Below are positions 35,378 to 48,181 of a stretch of 64,000 bases of DNA, in pieces. How positions within the stretch are numbered: the stretch's first letter is position 1; every line of letters begins with the position of its first letter. The translations under genes and the position numbers were made by a program. The notes under the pieces were generated by a model that saw nothing but the letters and a program-made list of their open reading frames with translations, did no database searches and was not told the origin of the DNA. This DNA comes from an uncultured Bacteroidia bacterium (GTDB lineage Bacteria > Bacteroidota > Bacteroidia > Bacteroidales > UBA932): the NCBI GenBank assembly GCA_902789395.1, contig CADANY010000007.1, forward strand, positions 62,001 through 126,000, given 5' to 3'.

Positions 35378-36379
35378 ATGGTATCATTCAAAGAACTTGG
35401 TCTTGTGAACACCAGAGAGATGTTCGCCAAGGCTGTCGCAGGCGGATATGCCATCCCCGCATTCAATTTCAACAATATGGAGCAGCTCCAGGCTATCATC
35501 CAGGCCGCTGCCGAGACGAAATCCCCGGTTATCCTCCAGGTTTCCAAGGGCGCGCGCAACTACGCGAACCAGACCCTTCTGCGTTACATGGCCGAAGGTG
35601 CCGTCGAGTATGCTAAGGAACTCGGTTGGGAGCATCCGCAGATCTGCCTCCATCTGGATCACGGCGACAGCTTCGAACTCTGCAAGAGCTGTGTTGACAT
35701 GGGCTTCTCTTCCGTCATGATCGATGCCTCCTCCCTCCCTTACGAGGACAACATCGCCCTGACCCGCAAAGTCGTCGACTATGCCCACCAGTACGATGTA
35801 ACTGTCGAGGCTGAACTCGGTGTCCTCGCCGGCGTTGAAGACGAAGTCTCCGCTGAGGAATCCCACTATACCCGTCCGGAAGAAGTCATCGACTTCGCCA
35901 CCCGTACCGGCTGCGACTCCCTCGCCATCTCCATCGGTACCTCCCACGGTGCTTACAAGTTCAAACCCGAGCAGTGCACCCGCGACCCCAAGACCGGCCG
36001 CCTCGTACCTCCGCCGCTCGCTTTCAACGTTCTCCACGAGATTGAGAAGAAGCTTCCCGGCTTCCCGATCGTTCTCCATGGCTCTTCCTCCGTACCGCAG
36101 GAATATGTCGACATCATCAACACCCACGGCGGCAAGCTTCCGGATGCAGTAGGTATTCCTGAGGAGCAGCTCCGCGAGGCTTCCAAGAGCGCTGTCTGCA
36201 AGATCAACATCGACTCTGACAGCCGTCTTGCGATGACCGCAGCCATCCGTAAGGTCTTCGTCGAGAAGCCGGGCGAATTCGATCCGCGCAAATACCTCGG
36301 ACCTGCCCGCGACGAAATGAAGAAGCTCTATGAGCACAAGATCGTCAACGTTCTCGGTTCCAACGGCAAAGCCGAATAA
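35378..36379 (+). CDS. fba: Class II fructose-bisphosphate aldolase
   Basis: Zinc-dependent glycolytic aldolase, 333 residues. FNFNNMEQLQAII, the zinc and substrate segment HLDHGDSFELCKSC, the ASSLPYEDNIALTRKVVDYAH region, EAELGVLAGVED and the phosphate-binding VLHGSSSVPQEYV are all present. Codon use is strongly biased towards C-ending codons compared with its neighbours, as expected of a highly expressed gene. Single gene behind its own promoter, with repeat copy 3 starting 19 bp after its stop and likely containing its terminator. Confidence 0.96.
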   Translation: MVSFKELGLVNTREMFAKAVAGGYAIPAFNFNNMEQLQAIIQAAAETKSPVILQVSKGARNYANQTLLRYMAEGAVEYAKELGWEHPQICLHLDHGDSFELCKSCVDMGFSSVMIDASSLPYEDNIALTRKVVDYAHQYDVTVEAELGVLAGVEDEVSAEESHYTRPEEVIDFATRTGCDSLAISIGTSHGAYKFKPEQCTRDPKTGRLVPPPLAFNVLHEIEKKLPGFPIVLHGSSSVPQEYVDIINTHGGKLPDAVGIPEEQLREASKSAVCKINIDSDSRLAMTAAIRKVFVEKPGEFDPRKYLGPARDEMKKLYEHKIVNVLGSNGKAE

Positions 36380-36397
36380 ACAGAGGACAAAACTAAA

Positions 36398-36511
36398 ATA
36401 AGAAGAGAGGTATCTCTCTGAAACTTATGCCACCCTCGGCATTATAAGAGGGAGGGGCCCTTGGGGAGGGGCCGCGAAGCGGCAGTTTCAGAGAGATACC
36501 TCTCTTCTTAT
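36398..36511. repeat. Structured dispersed repeat, copy 3, inside a perfect 27-bp stem
   Basis: The 74-nt core (36418-36491) is nearly identical to copy 1. Outer arms 36398-36424 and 36485-36511 are perfect complements over 27 bases, of which only the inner CTGAAAC part belongs to the shared repeat; the outer 20 bases are unique to this locus. The position between convergent fba and DUF4252 genes, with A/T-rich outer ends, fits a bidirectional terminator whose loop holds the repeat. Confidence 0.9.
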
Positions 36512-36518
36512 ATTCTTC

Positions 36519-36992
36519 TTATTCCATCTGTTTTTCGATGAGTTTGTCGATCGCAGCCTGGGAGATCAGGCCCTCGATCGCCATGAAGACGCACTCTTCC
36601 CCGTCTTCGGAAATCATCGCGAAACTTGAGACATATTCCCCGTCTCCGATGGAATACATACGGACTGTTTCACCGTCGTCCTTCGCCTCCATCAGCATTT
36701 CATACTTCCCGGCCTGCACAAAACGGTTCGCTTCGGCTTTGAGTTTCATGCGGGTATCGGGGTCGGATACGTTCAGGAGGTAGAATCCGGACAGGGACTT
36801 GACCGCTTCCTTGACATCGAGGTCCATGTCCTGCATCGGAAGTTTCCCGATCATCCGGAACATCGCCGGGGAAATATAGACAGCCTGGACGCCGGGAAGA
36901 TCGGAATATCGGGTATAGAGGGTGCGGGCATCCTGTGCGGACGCGGCAAGAGCCACAAAAAGAGCGGCAAGGATCAGGATAATCTTTTTCAT
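36519..36992 (-). CDS. DUF4252 protein, exported
   Basis: A 157-residue protein with signal MKKIILILAALFVALAASAQ. The body (YTRYSDLPGVQAVYISPAMFRMIG, quoted in part, then SLSGFYLLNVSDPD and YEMLMEAKDDGETVRMY) follows the DUF4252 pattern: a short helix, then a DUF that is common next to ECF sigma genes in Bacteroidota. No lipobox, so periplasmic. It is the last gene of a four-gene unit and overlaps its upstream neighbour by 4 bp. Confidence 0.8.
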   Translation of the reverse strand: MKKIILILAALFVALAASAQDARTLYTRYSDLPGVQAVYISPAMFRMIGKLPMQDMDLDVKEAVKSLSGFYLLNVSDPDTRMKLKAEANRFVQAGKYEMLMEAKDDGETVRMYSIGDGEYVSSFAMISEDGEECVFMAIEGLISQAAIDKLIEKQME

Positions 36993-37312
36993 TTTGCGTT
37001 GTTTATAATATCTAAGGACAGGTTGGCTTTATCGGAAATCATGCCGAAGGCTTTTTCCAGTTCGGCGTAGGCGAGATAAGGATCATCGAAAGTATCTTTC
37101 GGGCCGGAATTGCGGACCGCGAGACCGACGCCGATCAGAAGGGCGGCAGCAGCGGCAATTCCGCCGAGGATCCACGTCCTGCCCGCTCCCGCCGGGAAAA
37201 CGGAACGGTGCATGGAAGCCTTGAGTTCCGTCGGGACCGCAATCCGCTCGTCCCCCGCCACATTCAGGAGCTCGCCCAGGCTGATTTTTTCTATTTCGTC
37301 AATCGTTTTCAT
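36989..37312 (-). CDS. Small single-pass membrane protein, putative anti-sigma factor
   Basis: A 107-residue protein with an N-terminal cytoplasmic segment of about 45 residues, one transmembrane helix (WILGGIAAAAALLIGVGLAV) and a short periplasmic tail. It overlaps the sigma gene by 14 bp and the DUF4252 gene by 4 bp. The topology and position fit an anti-sigma factor that holds the ECF sigma at the membrane, although no zinc-binding anti-sigma motif is present. Function is inference from context. Confidence 0.65.
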   Translation of the reverse strand: MKTIDEIEKISLGELLNVAGDERIAVPTELKASMHRSVFPAGAGRTWILGGIAAAAALLIGVGLAVRNSGPKDTFDDPYLAYAELEKAFGMISDKANLSLDIINNAK

Positions 37313-37790
37313 ATTCCAACTGTTTTTTTAATCTCTTTCTTGCTCCGCTGACCAGAACCCGTACATGGATGGGCGACAGTCCCGTTTCAGCGGCTATTTC
37401 TTCATAACTCCTATCCTTCAGGACCCGCTCCCGGAAAGCTATCCGTTGTTTATCGGGAAGGGAATCAAGGGCCAAATGGAGCTTTCTTAGATCTTCCCGG
37501 GCGTCGAAGGCTGCTTCTTCCGGGACTTTTTCCTCCAGGAAATCGCCTCTGAGAGGTTCCGACCGGCTTTCCTTACGGATCCGGTCCAGGCACAAGTTCC
37601 GGATCATCACGATCCCGAAAGCCTCCGGATTCCGCACCCCGTCCAGCATATCCCGCATTTTCCAAAGTCTCAGGAGAAGGTCCTGGACGGCATCCAGCGC
37701 TTTCTCCCGGTCCTCGAGCAGATAGAAGGCTACCCGGTAGAATCGGTCGCTCAGCGAAATAAAACCTGTTTCAAACCCTGCCCGAGTCAT
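37299..37790 (-). CDS. ECF-type RNA polymerase sigma factor
   Basis: A 163-residue sigma-70 family regulator. Region 2 (FYRVAFYLLEDREKALDAVQDLLLRLWKMRD, quoted in part) binds core polymerase and the -10 DNA, with RNLCLDRIRKE at its end. Region 4 (ALDSLPDKQRIAFRERVLKDRSYEEIAAETGLS, in part) is the helix-turn-helix that reads the -35 DNA. Its ATG overlaps the stop of the upstream DUF4252 gene. No TonB-linked receptor lies nearby, so this is not the usual SusCD-linked sigma type. Target promoters are unknown. Confidence 0.9.
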   Translation of the reverse strand: MTRAGFETGFISLSDRFYRVAFYLLEDREKALDAVQDLLLRLWKMRDMLDGVRNPEAFGIVMIRNLCLDRIRKESRSEPLRGDFLEEKVPEEAAFDAREDLRKLHLALDSLPDKQRIAFRERVLKDRSYEEIAAETGLSPIHVRVLVSGARKRLKKQLEYEND

Positions 37791-38287
37791 AAGTTTCCTG
37801 AAAGTGATTGTAAGGCATCCAGGGAGATGGACCCACCGGCCACGAGCAGGGTCCCGTTCTCGTCGAAAAGAACCAGATCACGGAGTTTTCCGGCGACCTC
37901 GTCCAGTAAGCCGTAAACCCTCAGGCAAGAATCTTCGTCTTTCATCTCCATCAGTACGTCTGAAGTGTGGAGGATCCGGTTCACTCGGGAAGCAAAGGAA
38001 GCCCGGACTGAGGCGGGAGAGCCACTGAAATCCACGACCGTCAGGTTCCGGACACCCTCAATCAGCGACACGGCCGTTCTCGCATCCGGATCGTCGGCGC
38101 CAAGCCGGGCGGCTCGCTTGAGGAGAGACGTAGAGAAGAATCCCAAATGTGTCACCTCGAAATCTTCCCGGACCCGGTATTCGGAGACCAGGGCGTTCAA
38201 AGCGGAGACATTCAGTTTCTTCCCTCCGGCCTGAAGTCCCGGGATAAGCAGCAGGGCCGCACAGACAGTCAAAATAAACTTTTTCAT
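37787..38287 (-). CDS. DUF4252 protein, exported (first gene of ECF module)
   Basis: A 166-residue protein starting at MKKFILT (a second ATG lies one codon upstream), with signal ending at LQAGG. The mature protein has the DUF4252 pattern EDFEVTHLGFFSTSLLKRAARL, NLTVVDFSGSP, DVLMEMKDEDSCLRVYG and NGTLLVAGGSISLDALQS. It is only distantly similar to the second DUF4252 protein of the same unit. The stop overlaps the sigma start by 4 bp, placing it first in the order DUF4252, sigma, membrane protein, DUF4252. Confidence 0.75.
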   Translation of the reverse strand: MKKFILTVCAALLLIPGLQAGGKKLNVSALNALVSEYRVREDFEVTHLGFFSTSLLKRAARLGADDPDARTAVSLIEGVRNLTVVDFSGSPASVRASFASRVNRILHTSDVLMEMKDEDSCLRVYGLLDEVAGKLRDLVLFDENGTLLVAGGSISLDALQSLSGNL

Positions 38288-38368
38288 CATTCTAAACATT
38301 AATCGTTCCGGATGCATCCGATAAGAAGACGATCCGGAACGAGAAATGTTACACGCAAAATGCAATTC

Positions 38369-39334
38369 CTACTTCATGTCGAAATCGACGATGATCGGAA
38401 GGTGATCCGAAGGACGCCAGAAATTGGACAGGTTTTGCGGATCGCGGATCGGAGTCGTATAATCGTCCCAGATAATGTCAGCAAAAGTAATCCTGTCATA
38501 GAGCGGCTTCGTACAATATACGAAGTCGATACGGGCACCCTTTCCGCCGGTCGAAGGCTTGAACTCGTCCGGATACTTTTCCTTGATTACGTCGATATAC
38601 GGCGTATTCTCCCGGATGTAATCATGGACAAGAAGTTTCGGATCGTCATCCGCATAGCCATACTTGGCATTGTCGACGCGGGAGCGGGCATTGAAATCGC
38701 CCATCATCATCCAGAGCTGGTCTTTAGCCTCCGGAACGGTTCCGATCGTGTGCTCGCAGATGTACTGCATCTCCATCGCACGGTACTTGTCACCGCCCTG
38801 CTCGGCCTTTGAAGCCTCGCGGTCTTCGGCACGGTAGGCATAGGCCTGCGGCCATGTGTGGAGCGTAACGATGTTGACGGTCTTCCCGTTTACTTCGATG
38901 GTTGCCCAGCCGGCTCCATGGGACACGACGAGATTCGGCTCTTCACCGATGATCTTGTCGATGTAGGTAATCGGGTACTTCGAGGTAATGACCTGCGGAT
39001 AGTTGTCGCGGTGACCGCCGATGCCCCAGTATTTGTGGCCGTAACGGGCAGCGAGTTCTCCCCAGTTCTTCTCGAGGTAACGATCTTCCTCCGGCATCTT
39101 CTTGTCGGAGTCCGTAAGCCAGATCGACTGTGCCTCACACCAGACGCAGACATCCGGATCCTGTTCCTTGACCCAGTTGACAAAACGGTCGTAATTGTCA
39201 TTCTGGCCATCCCACATACCGTTCTGGATGTTCCAGTAGAGAAGACGCATTGTCTTCGGCTCCTGCTTGCAGGAAGTTGTCAGGAGGGCGACGGCGAAAA
39301 GCGCTGTCAGTAAGGTTATCAAATATCTTTTCAT
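38369..39334 (-). CDS. Endonuclease/exonuclease/phosphatase-family lipoprotein
   Basis: A 321-residue exported protein (lipobox TTSC at Cys22) with the EEP fold. The metal and catalytic positions are visible: RLLYWNIQNGMWD (Asn), CVWCEAQS (Glu), HTWPQAYAY, MMGDFNARS (Asp and Asn), ARIDFVYCT and SDHLPIIVDF (Asp-His). Relatives hydrolyse phosphodiester bonds in nucleic acids, inositol phosphates or sphingomyelin, and this one's substrate is unknown. It lies 15 bp after the S41 protease gene, apparently in the trpS-copA-protease unit. Confidence 0.85.
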   Translation of the reverse strand: MKRYLITLLTALFAVALLTTSCKQEPKTMRLLYWNIQNGMWDGQNDNYDRFVNWVKEQDPDVCVWCEAQSIWLTDSDKKMPEEDRYLEKNWGELAARYGHKYWGIGGHRDNYPQVITSKYPITYIDKIIGEEPNLVVSHGAGWATIEVNGKTVNIVTLHTWPQAYAYRAEDREASKAEQGGDKYRAMEMQYICEHTIGTVPEAKDQLWMMMGDFNARSRVDNAKYGYADDDPKLLVHDYIRENTPYIDVIKEKYPDEFKPSTGGKGARIDFVYCTKPLYDRITFADIIWDDYTTPIRDPQNLSNFWRPSDHLPIIVDFDMK

Positions 39335-39349
39335 AATATAGATTGGTTA

Positions 39350-42300
39350 TTACTTGATTTCTTCGAGGCCGAGGTCCTTGAAGGTTCTCGGAGCCGGAAT
39401 GCCGGGCAGCGGTTTCCGGTCTTTCAGCTGCTGGAGAGCGACCTCGACAGCTTTCAGGAGCTGCTGGTCTTCTCCGGCCTGCTCGCGGATCGGATCGTTG
39501 TCAAGAAGGATGTCGGGATCGACACCATGGTTCTCGACAATCCATTCCCCGGTCTTGGCATCGTAGTTCGTAAAGAACGGCACGCGGACATCCGTCCCGT
39601 CCATATACGGCAGGGATCCGCTGATACCTACGATACCTCCCCACGTGCGGGTTCCGATAACCGTTCCAAGGTTATTGGCTTTGAAACTCCACGGGAAGAG
39701 GTCGCCGTCGGAAGCGGAATACTTATTGATAAGCAGGACCTTCGGTCCCGTATGGGTCCCTTCGGGAACGGTTCCTGTACGGGTCGAGCCCCGACGCATG
39801 GTCATCCGGTAGACTTCCCGCTGGAGGCGTTCAATGATCATCGGGGAAATGTTTCCGCCGCCATTCTCGCGGTCATCGATGATCAGGGCCTCCTTGTCCA
39901 GCTGCGGATAGTAATACCGGGCCCATTCACGGAGCCCCTCGGCGCCCATATCCGGGATGTAGATGTAACCTACTTTGCCGCCGGATTTTTCCTCGACGAC
40001 CTTGATGTTATGCTGGACCCATGCATAGTGGTAGAGCGGATACTCGTTCTCAATCGGCTTGACGACGACCTTCTTCCCGCCGATCGTCAGTTCGGTCAGG
40101 ACGCCTGCCTTCCCGACCAGGCACTTGTAGATATTGTCCACATCCTGGAGGGAAACGCCGTCGATTGCCGTAATGACATCTCCCTCTTTCACGCCGAGAC
40201 CGGGCTCGGTCAGCGGAGAGCGGAGGTCCTCACTGTAAGTTGCTCCTTCGAGGATCTTGTCGATCCGGAAGCCACCCTTGACCTTGCTCAGTTCAGCACC
40301 CAGAAGGCCCATCTTCGTCCGCGGAGCTTTCGGATACTCTCCGACGGAGACATAGGCATGGCCGCTGGCGACCTCGGAGATCATCTCTCCGATGACATAA
40401 TTCAGGTCAAGACGGGTCTTGGCGTAAGGGACGAGAACTTCATATTTGGCCTTGACCGCCTTCCAGTCGCGTCCATGCATGTTTTCAAGATAATAACCGT
40501 CGCGGAACGCACGCCAGACCTCGTCATAAATCTGCGGCCATTCCTGCGCGAAGTCGACCGTTGCGACCAGATTCGACAGATCGACCTTGTCTTTGAGCAT
40601 GGCCTTCGGGCCGAGCGGGGCGACATAGAGGTCACGTCCTCTGGAGAAGAGCGCCTTCTTGTCCCCGATCCGCCAGCTCAAACGGGCATCCGAGCATTCA
40701 TCATCTTTCTGCTCCGCCAAGTCGAAAACACGGGTGCCGCGCATGCCGCCGTACCAGATCTTCTTGCCGTCGCAATAGAATCCATAGCCATTGATCGGAA
40801 GCTTAATGATCCGGTCCGTAATGCCTTCCGGATCGATCTTCACGTCCGGAAGGTCGGTCTTCGGAGCCTCGGGAGCCCCCTTCTTTCCGGCTTCCGGTCC
40901 TCCTTTCTTCCCTGATTTTACGGATTCATCCTTCGGGGCCGGCTTACGGTCCGGTTTCGGAGCGTCGCCAACGGACGGATCTTTCGCAATCAGCGGAGAA
41001 GGCGTGTCAGCGGCAAGCATCGCCATATAGACACCGCTCATATTGCCGAAGGAATAGTTCCACTCAATCCGGCTGTACTGCGGATTAAGATCCCGGTCGG
41101 AAGTGAATATCAAGTACTTGCCGTCCGCGCTGAAAGCCGGGCTGCCGCTATTGTACCACTTTTCCGTAACCGGATACTCCTTGCCGGAGGCCAGGTTATA
41201 GAGATAAACGATCGACATCTCGTTGGGTGCCGGTTTCGTATAGGTCAGCCACTTCCCGTCCGGGGAATAGGAGACACGGTAGAACTCCGCCTCCGGATTC
41301 TGCATCACGACACGGCTGGTCTTTGCAGCCGGATCGACTTCGACGAGCCGGTTCTTGCGGTCGCCGTAAAGGATATGCCTGCTGTCCGGACTCCACTGGA
41401 TCCAGCGGATATACGTATCAGTTCCGGTGGTTATCTGCTTCGGATCTCCACCCGTTGCCACATCATAGAGATAGATCTCGGTCTCGCCGGTTCCATCGCC
41501 GATCCAGGCGATCGACTTTCCGTCCGGACTCCAGTCGGCGCCGCGGTCGTTGGCCCCGGGCGTCCGGCTCAGATTACGGGTAACGCCTTTTCCTACAGGA
41601 ACATCGAAGACTTCGCCGCGGGCCGTAACGACCGCACGGTTTCCGTCCGGGGAAAGACTGACACCCGTGCGGCGATCCGCCACATTACGATTCTCCGTAC
41701 GGCCATAAACGGCGTCCGAAGCAATCGTCACGGTAATCTTTTCGCATTTGCGCGTCTTCGGATCGAGTTTGTAGAGCCATCCTCCGTTTTCAAAAACGAT
41801 GGTCTTTCCGTCCGTAGAAGGGAATTTGACGTCATATTCCTTAAAGTCGGTAACCTTCTCCGTCGTACGGGTCTTTGTATTGTAGACAAAAATATTCATG
41901 AACATATCCCGGTCCGATGCGAAGAAAATCTCGTCTCCGACCCACATCGGGAAAATATCCTGTGCGTCATTGGAGGTAATGTTTTCGACTTTTTTGGCCT
42001 TGGGATCATAGATCCAGATATCGTCCGCCATACCGCCGCGGTAGTATTTCCAGGTACGGAATTCCCTCATGACCCGGTTATAGGCCAGTTTCTTTCCGTC
42101 CGGAGACCAGCAGCAGAAACCGCCTTCCGGAAGGGGAATCTGCTCCGGCATGCCACCGCTCGGGGAAACGGTCCATAACTTGCCGGGGAATCCGTCTCCG
42201 ATCCGGTTCCGGTAGACGACCTGCTTCCCGTCCGGGGTCCAGCCCATGACGATATTGTTCGGGCCCATACGGTCCCCGAGTTCATCCCGGCCGTTGGTCG

Positions 42301-42622
42301 AGGTATAGGTCAGCCGAACCGGTTCTCCGCCCTTCGAGGGAATCAGATAAACCTCCCGGTTGCCGTCATACTCACCCGTAAAGGCGATCTTCGTGCCGTC
42401 CGGACTGAAGCGGGCAAACATCTCATAACCGATATGGGAGGTCAGTTTCCGGGCCTCTCCTCCCTGGATCGGAACAGTCCAGAGATCTCCGGCATAAGAG
42501 AATGCAACCTCCTGGCTGTTCGTGGCAGGGAAACGCAGCAGACGTCCCTCTTCGGGATTCTGCGCAGCGGCACCGATCATCGCCAGGACGATAGCCGCAA
42601 ATGTCAATAACGTTCGTCTCAT
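39350..42622 (-). CDS. Tricorn-like S41 protease
   Basis: A 1090-residue exported peptidase with signal MRRTLLTFAAIVLAMIGAAAQ. Two TolB/WD-like beta-propellers fill residues about 30-560 (repeats such as FSPDGTKIAFTGEYDG, WTPDGKQVVYR, WSPDGKSIAWIGD). A linker rich in lysine, proline and glycine (about 570-620) follows, then a tricorn C1 domain, a PDZ domain (EPGLGVKEGDVITAIDGVSL) and the S41 catalytic region with nucleophile in INKYSASDGDLFPW. Such enzymes degrade peptides in the periplasm. Length matches Bacteroidota tricorn homologues. It starts 7 bp after copA. Confidence 0.9.
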   Translation of the reverse strand: MRRTLLTFAAIVLAMIGAAAQNPEEGRLLRFPATNSQEVAFSYAGDLWTVPIQGGEARKLTSHIGYEMFARFSPDGTKIAFTGEYDGNREVYLIPSKGGEPVRLTYTSTNGRDELGDRMGPNNIVMGWTPDGKQVVYRNRIGDGFPGKLWTVSPSGGMPEQIPLPEGGFCCWSPDGKKLAYNRVMREFRTWKYYRGGMADDIWIYDPKAKKVENITSNDAQDIFPMWVGDEIFFASDRDMFMNIFVYNTKTRTTEKVTDFKEYDVKFPSTDGKTIVFENGGWLYKLDPKTRKCEKITVTIASDAVYGRTENRNVADRRTGVSLSPDGNRAVVTARGEVFDVPVGKGVTRNLSRTPGANDRGADWSPDGKSIAWIGDGTGETEIYLYDVATGGDPKQITTGTDTYIRWIQWSPDSRHILYGDRKNRLVEVDPAAKTSRVVMQNPEAEFYRVSYSPDGKWLTYTKPAPNEMSIVYLYNLASGKEYPVTEKWYNSGSPAFSADGKYLIFTSDRDLNPQYSRIEWNYSFGNMSGVYMAMLAADTPSPLIAKDPSVGDAPKPDRKPAPKDESVKSGKKGGPEAGKKGAPEAPKTDLPDVKIDPEGITDRIIKLPINGYGFYCDGKKIWYGGMRGTRVFDLAEQKDDECSDARLSWRIGDKKALFSRGRDLYVAPLGPKAMLKDKVDLSNLVATVDFAQEWPQIYDEVWRAFRDGYYLENMHGRDWKAVKAKYEVLVPYAKTRLDLNYVIGEMISEVASGHAYVSVGEYPKAPRTKMGLLGAELSKVKGGFRIDKILEGATYSEDLRSPLTEPGLGVKEGDVITAIDGVSLQDVDNIYKCLVGKAGVLTELTIGGKKVVVKPIENEYPLYHYAWVQHNIKVVEEKSGGKVGYIYIPDMGAEGLREWARYYYPQLDKEALIIDDRENGGGNISPMIIERLQREVYRMTMRRGSTRTGTVPEGTHTGPKVLLINKYSASDGDLFPWSFKANNLGTVIGTRTWGGIVGISGSLPYMDGTDVRVPFFTNYDAKTGEWIVENHGVDPDILLDNDPIREQAGEDQQLLKAVEVALQQLKDRKPLPGIPAPRTFKDLGLEEIK

Positions 42623-42629
42623 ATCTGAA

Positions 42630-47185
<4,556 letters not shown>

Positions 47186-47186
47186 A

Positions 47187-48092
47187 TCAGAATAAGACGG
47201 AGGCCTCTTCAAGGCCCGATACGACCGTTACCTTCCCTCCGTACAGGAGCGGAAGGTTTTTCTTTGTATGGCCTGCAGGGAATCCGTAGATGACCGGAAT
47301 ACCCAGGCTGTCCGCATAATTGCCGATCACCTCTTCCGCCGATTCGAAACCGATATCCGTCACGCTTTCGGTATAGGATCCGACGATGACGGCTTTTACA
47401 TGCTCCAGCGCCCCGTGGAGCGCAATCGTATTCCACATCCGGTCGATATGGTGCAGCGTCTCTCCGATCTCCTCGATATATAGGACAGTATCTCCGATAA
47501 TCGGATCCCAGGGCGTCGACAGGAGCGGAATCAGGGAAGTCATGTTTCCCCCGACCAGGATTCCCGATGCCGTCCCATGACAGTTCCTCGGATCGGCAGG
47601 GATGGTATAACGGGGCAGTTTTCCGAAAAGAAGGTCCCGGAGGGCGGTATCAGAGACCGGATCATCCCCGAATGTCGATCCCATCGGACCATGGACACTC
47701 GCGACTCCCTGCCGGAGCGAGGCTGCCAGGAAATTGGTAATATCGCTGAAACCGACGAGCCATTTCGGATCGCTTCGGAACAGGTCCGGCGGGAGGACGG
47801 GCAGGAGTTGGATTCCCCCGTAACCGCCGCGCGAACAGATGACGGCACGTGTCTGGGGATCCCGGAAAGCGGCCTCCAGCTCAGCCAGCCGTTCAGCAGG
47901 GCTGCCGGCGTATGGGCCTTTGTACTGACGGTCCGGATTGGGATAAACGACCGGTTCAAGGTTCCAGCCGCGAAGGAACTCGACGGCGGAAGCGAACTTG
48001 ACGGGATCAAGGCGGTAGCAGGGAGAGACCAGCGCCACCTTGTCTCCTTCCTTAAGGAACGGAGGAATGAGATTGCCTGCTTGCTGTATCAT
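47187..48092 (-). CDS. ldcA: S66-family LD-carboxypeptidase
   Basis: Removes the terminal D-alanine from murein tetrapeptides during peptidoglycan recycling. The 301-residue protein shows the family blocks VALVSPCYRLD, AVICSRGGYGG, WLVGFSDITNF with the candidate nucleophile Ser, VHGPMGSTF, ILVGGNMTSL, LYIEEIGE (Glu) and YGFPAGHTKKN (His), giving the Ser-Glu-His triad in the right order. A microcin C7 self-immunity role (MccF) is a family alternative. The ATG at 48092 is only 4 bases after a TATCTTTG -7 box. Confidence 0.9.
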   Translation of the reverse strand: MIQQAGNLIPPFLKEGDKVALVSPCYRLDPVKFASAVEFLRGWNLEPVVYPNPDRQYKGPYAGSPAERLAELEAAFRDPQTRAVICSRGGYGGIQLLPVLPPDLFRSDPKWLVGFSDITNFLAASLRQGVASVHGPMGSTFGDDPVSDTALRDLLFGKLPRYTIPADPRNCHGTASGILVGGNMTSLIPLLSTPWDPIIGDTVLYIEEIGETLHHIDRMWNTIALHGALEHVKAVIVGSYTESVTDIGFESAEEVIGNYADSLGIPVIYGFPAGHTKKNLPLLYGGKVTVVSGLEEASVLF

Positions 48093-48096
48093 GGCG

Positions 48097-48104
48097 CAAA
48101 GATA
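48097..48104 (-). promoter_or_regulatory. -7 box of the S66 peptidase gene
   Basis: The minus strand reads TATCTTTG, exact consensus, ending 4 bases before the ATG. The implied transcript is leaderless. Confidence 0.45.
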
Positions 48105-48125
48105 GGTAAATCCGTCGATAAGTCT

Positions 48126-48157
48126 ATTGTTTTTCGAGGGAAAAGACGCTAAATTTG
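48126..48157 (+). promoter_or_regulatory. Promoter of cyuA
   Basis: ATTG (48126-48129), a 20-base spacer and TAAATTTG (48150-48157) fit the Bacteroidota consensus with one mismatch in the -33 box, 24 bases before the ATG. Confidence 0.55.
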
Positions 48158-48181
48158 CGATAATACAAGATTTGCCGAATC

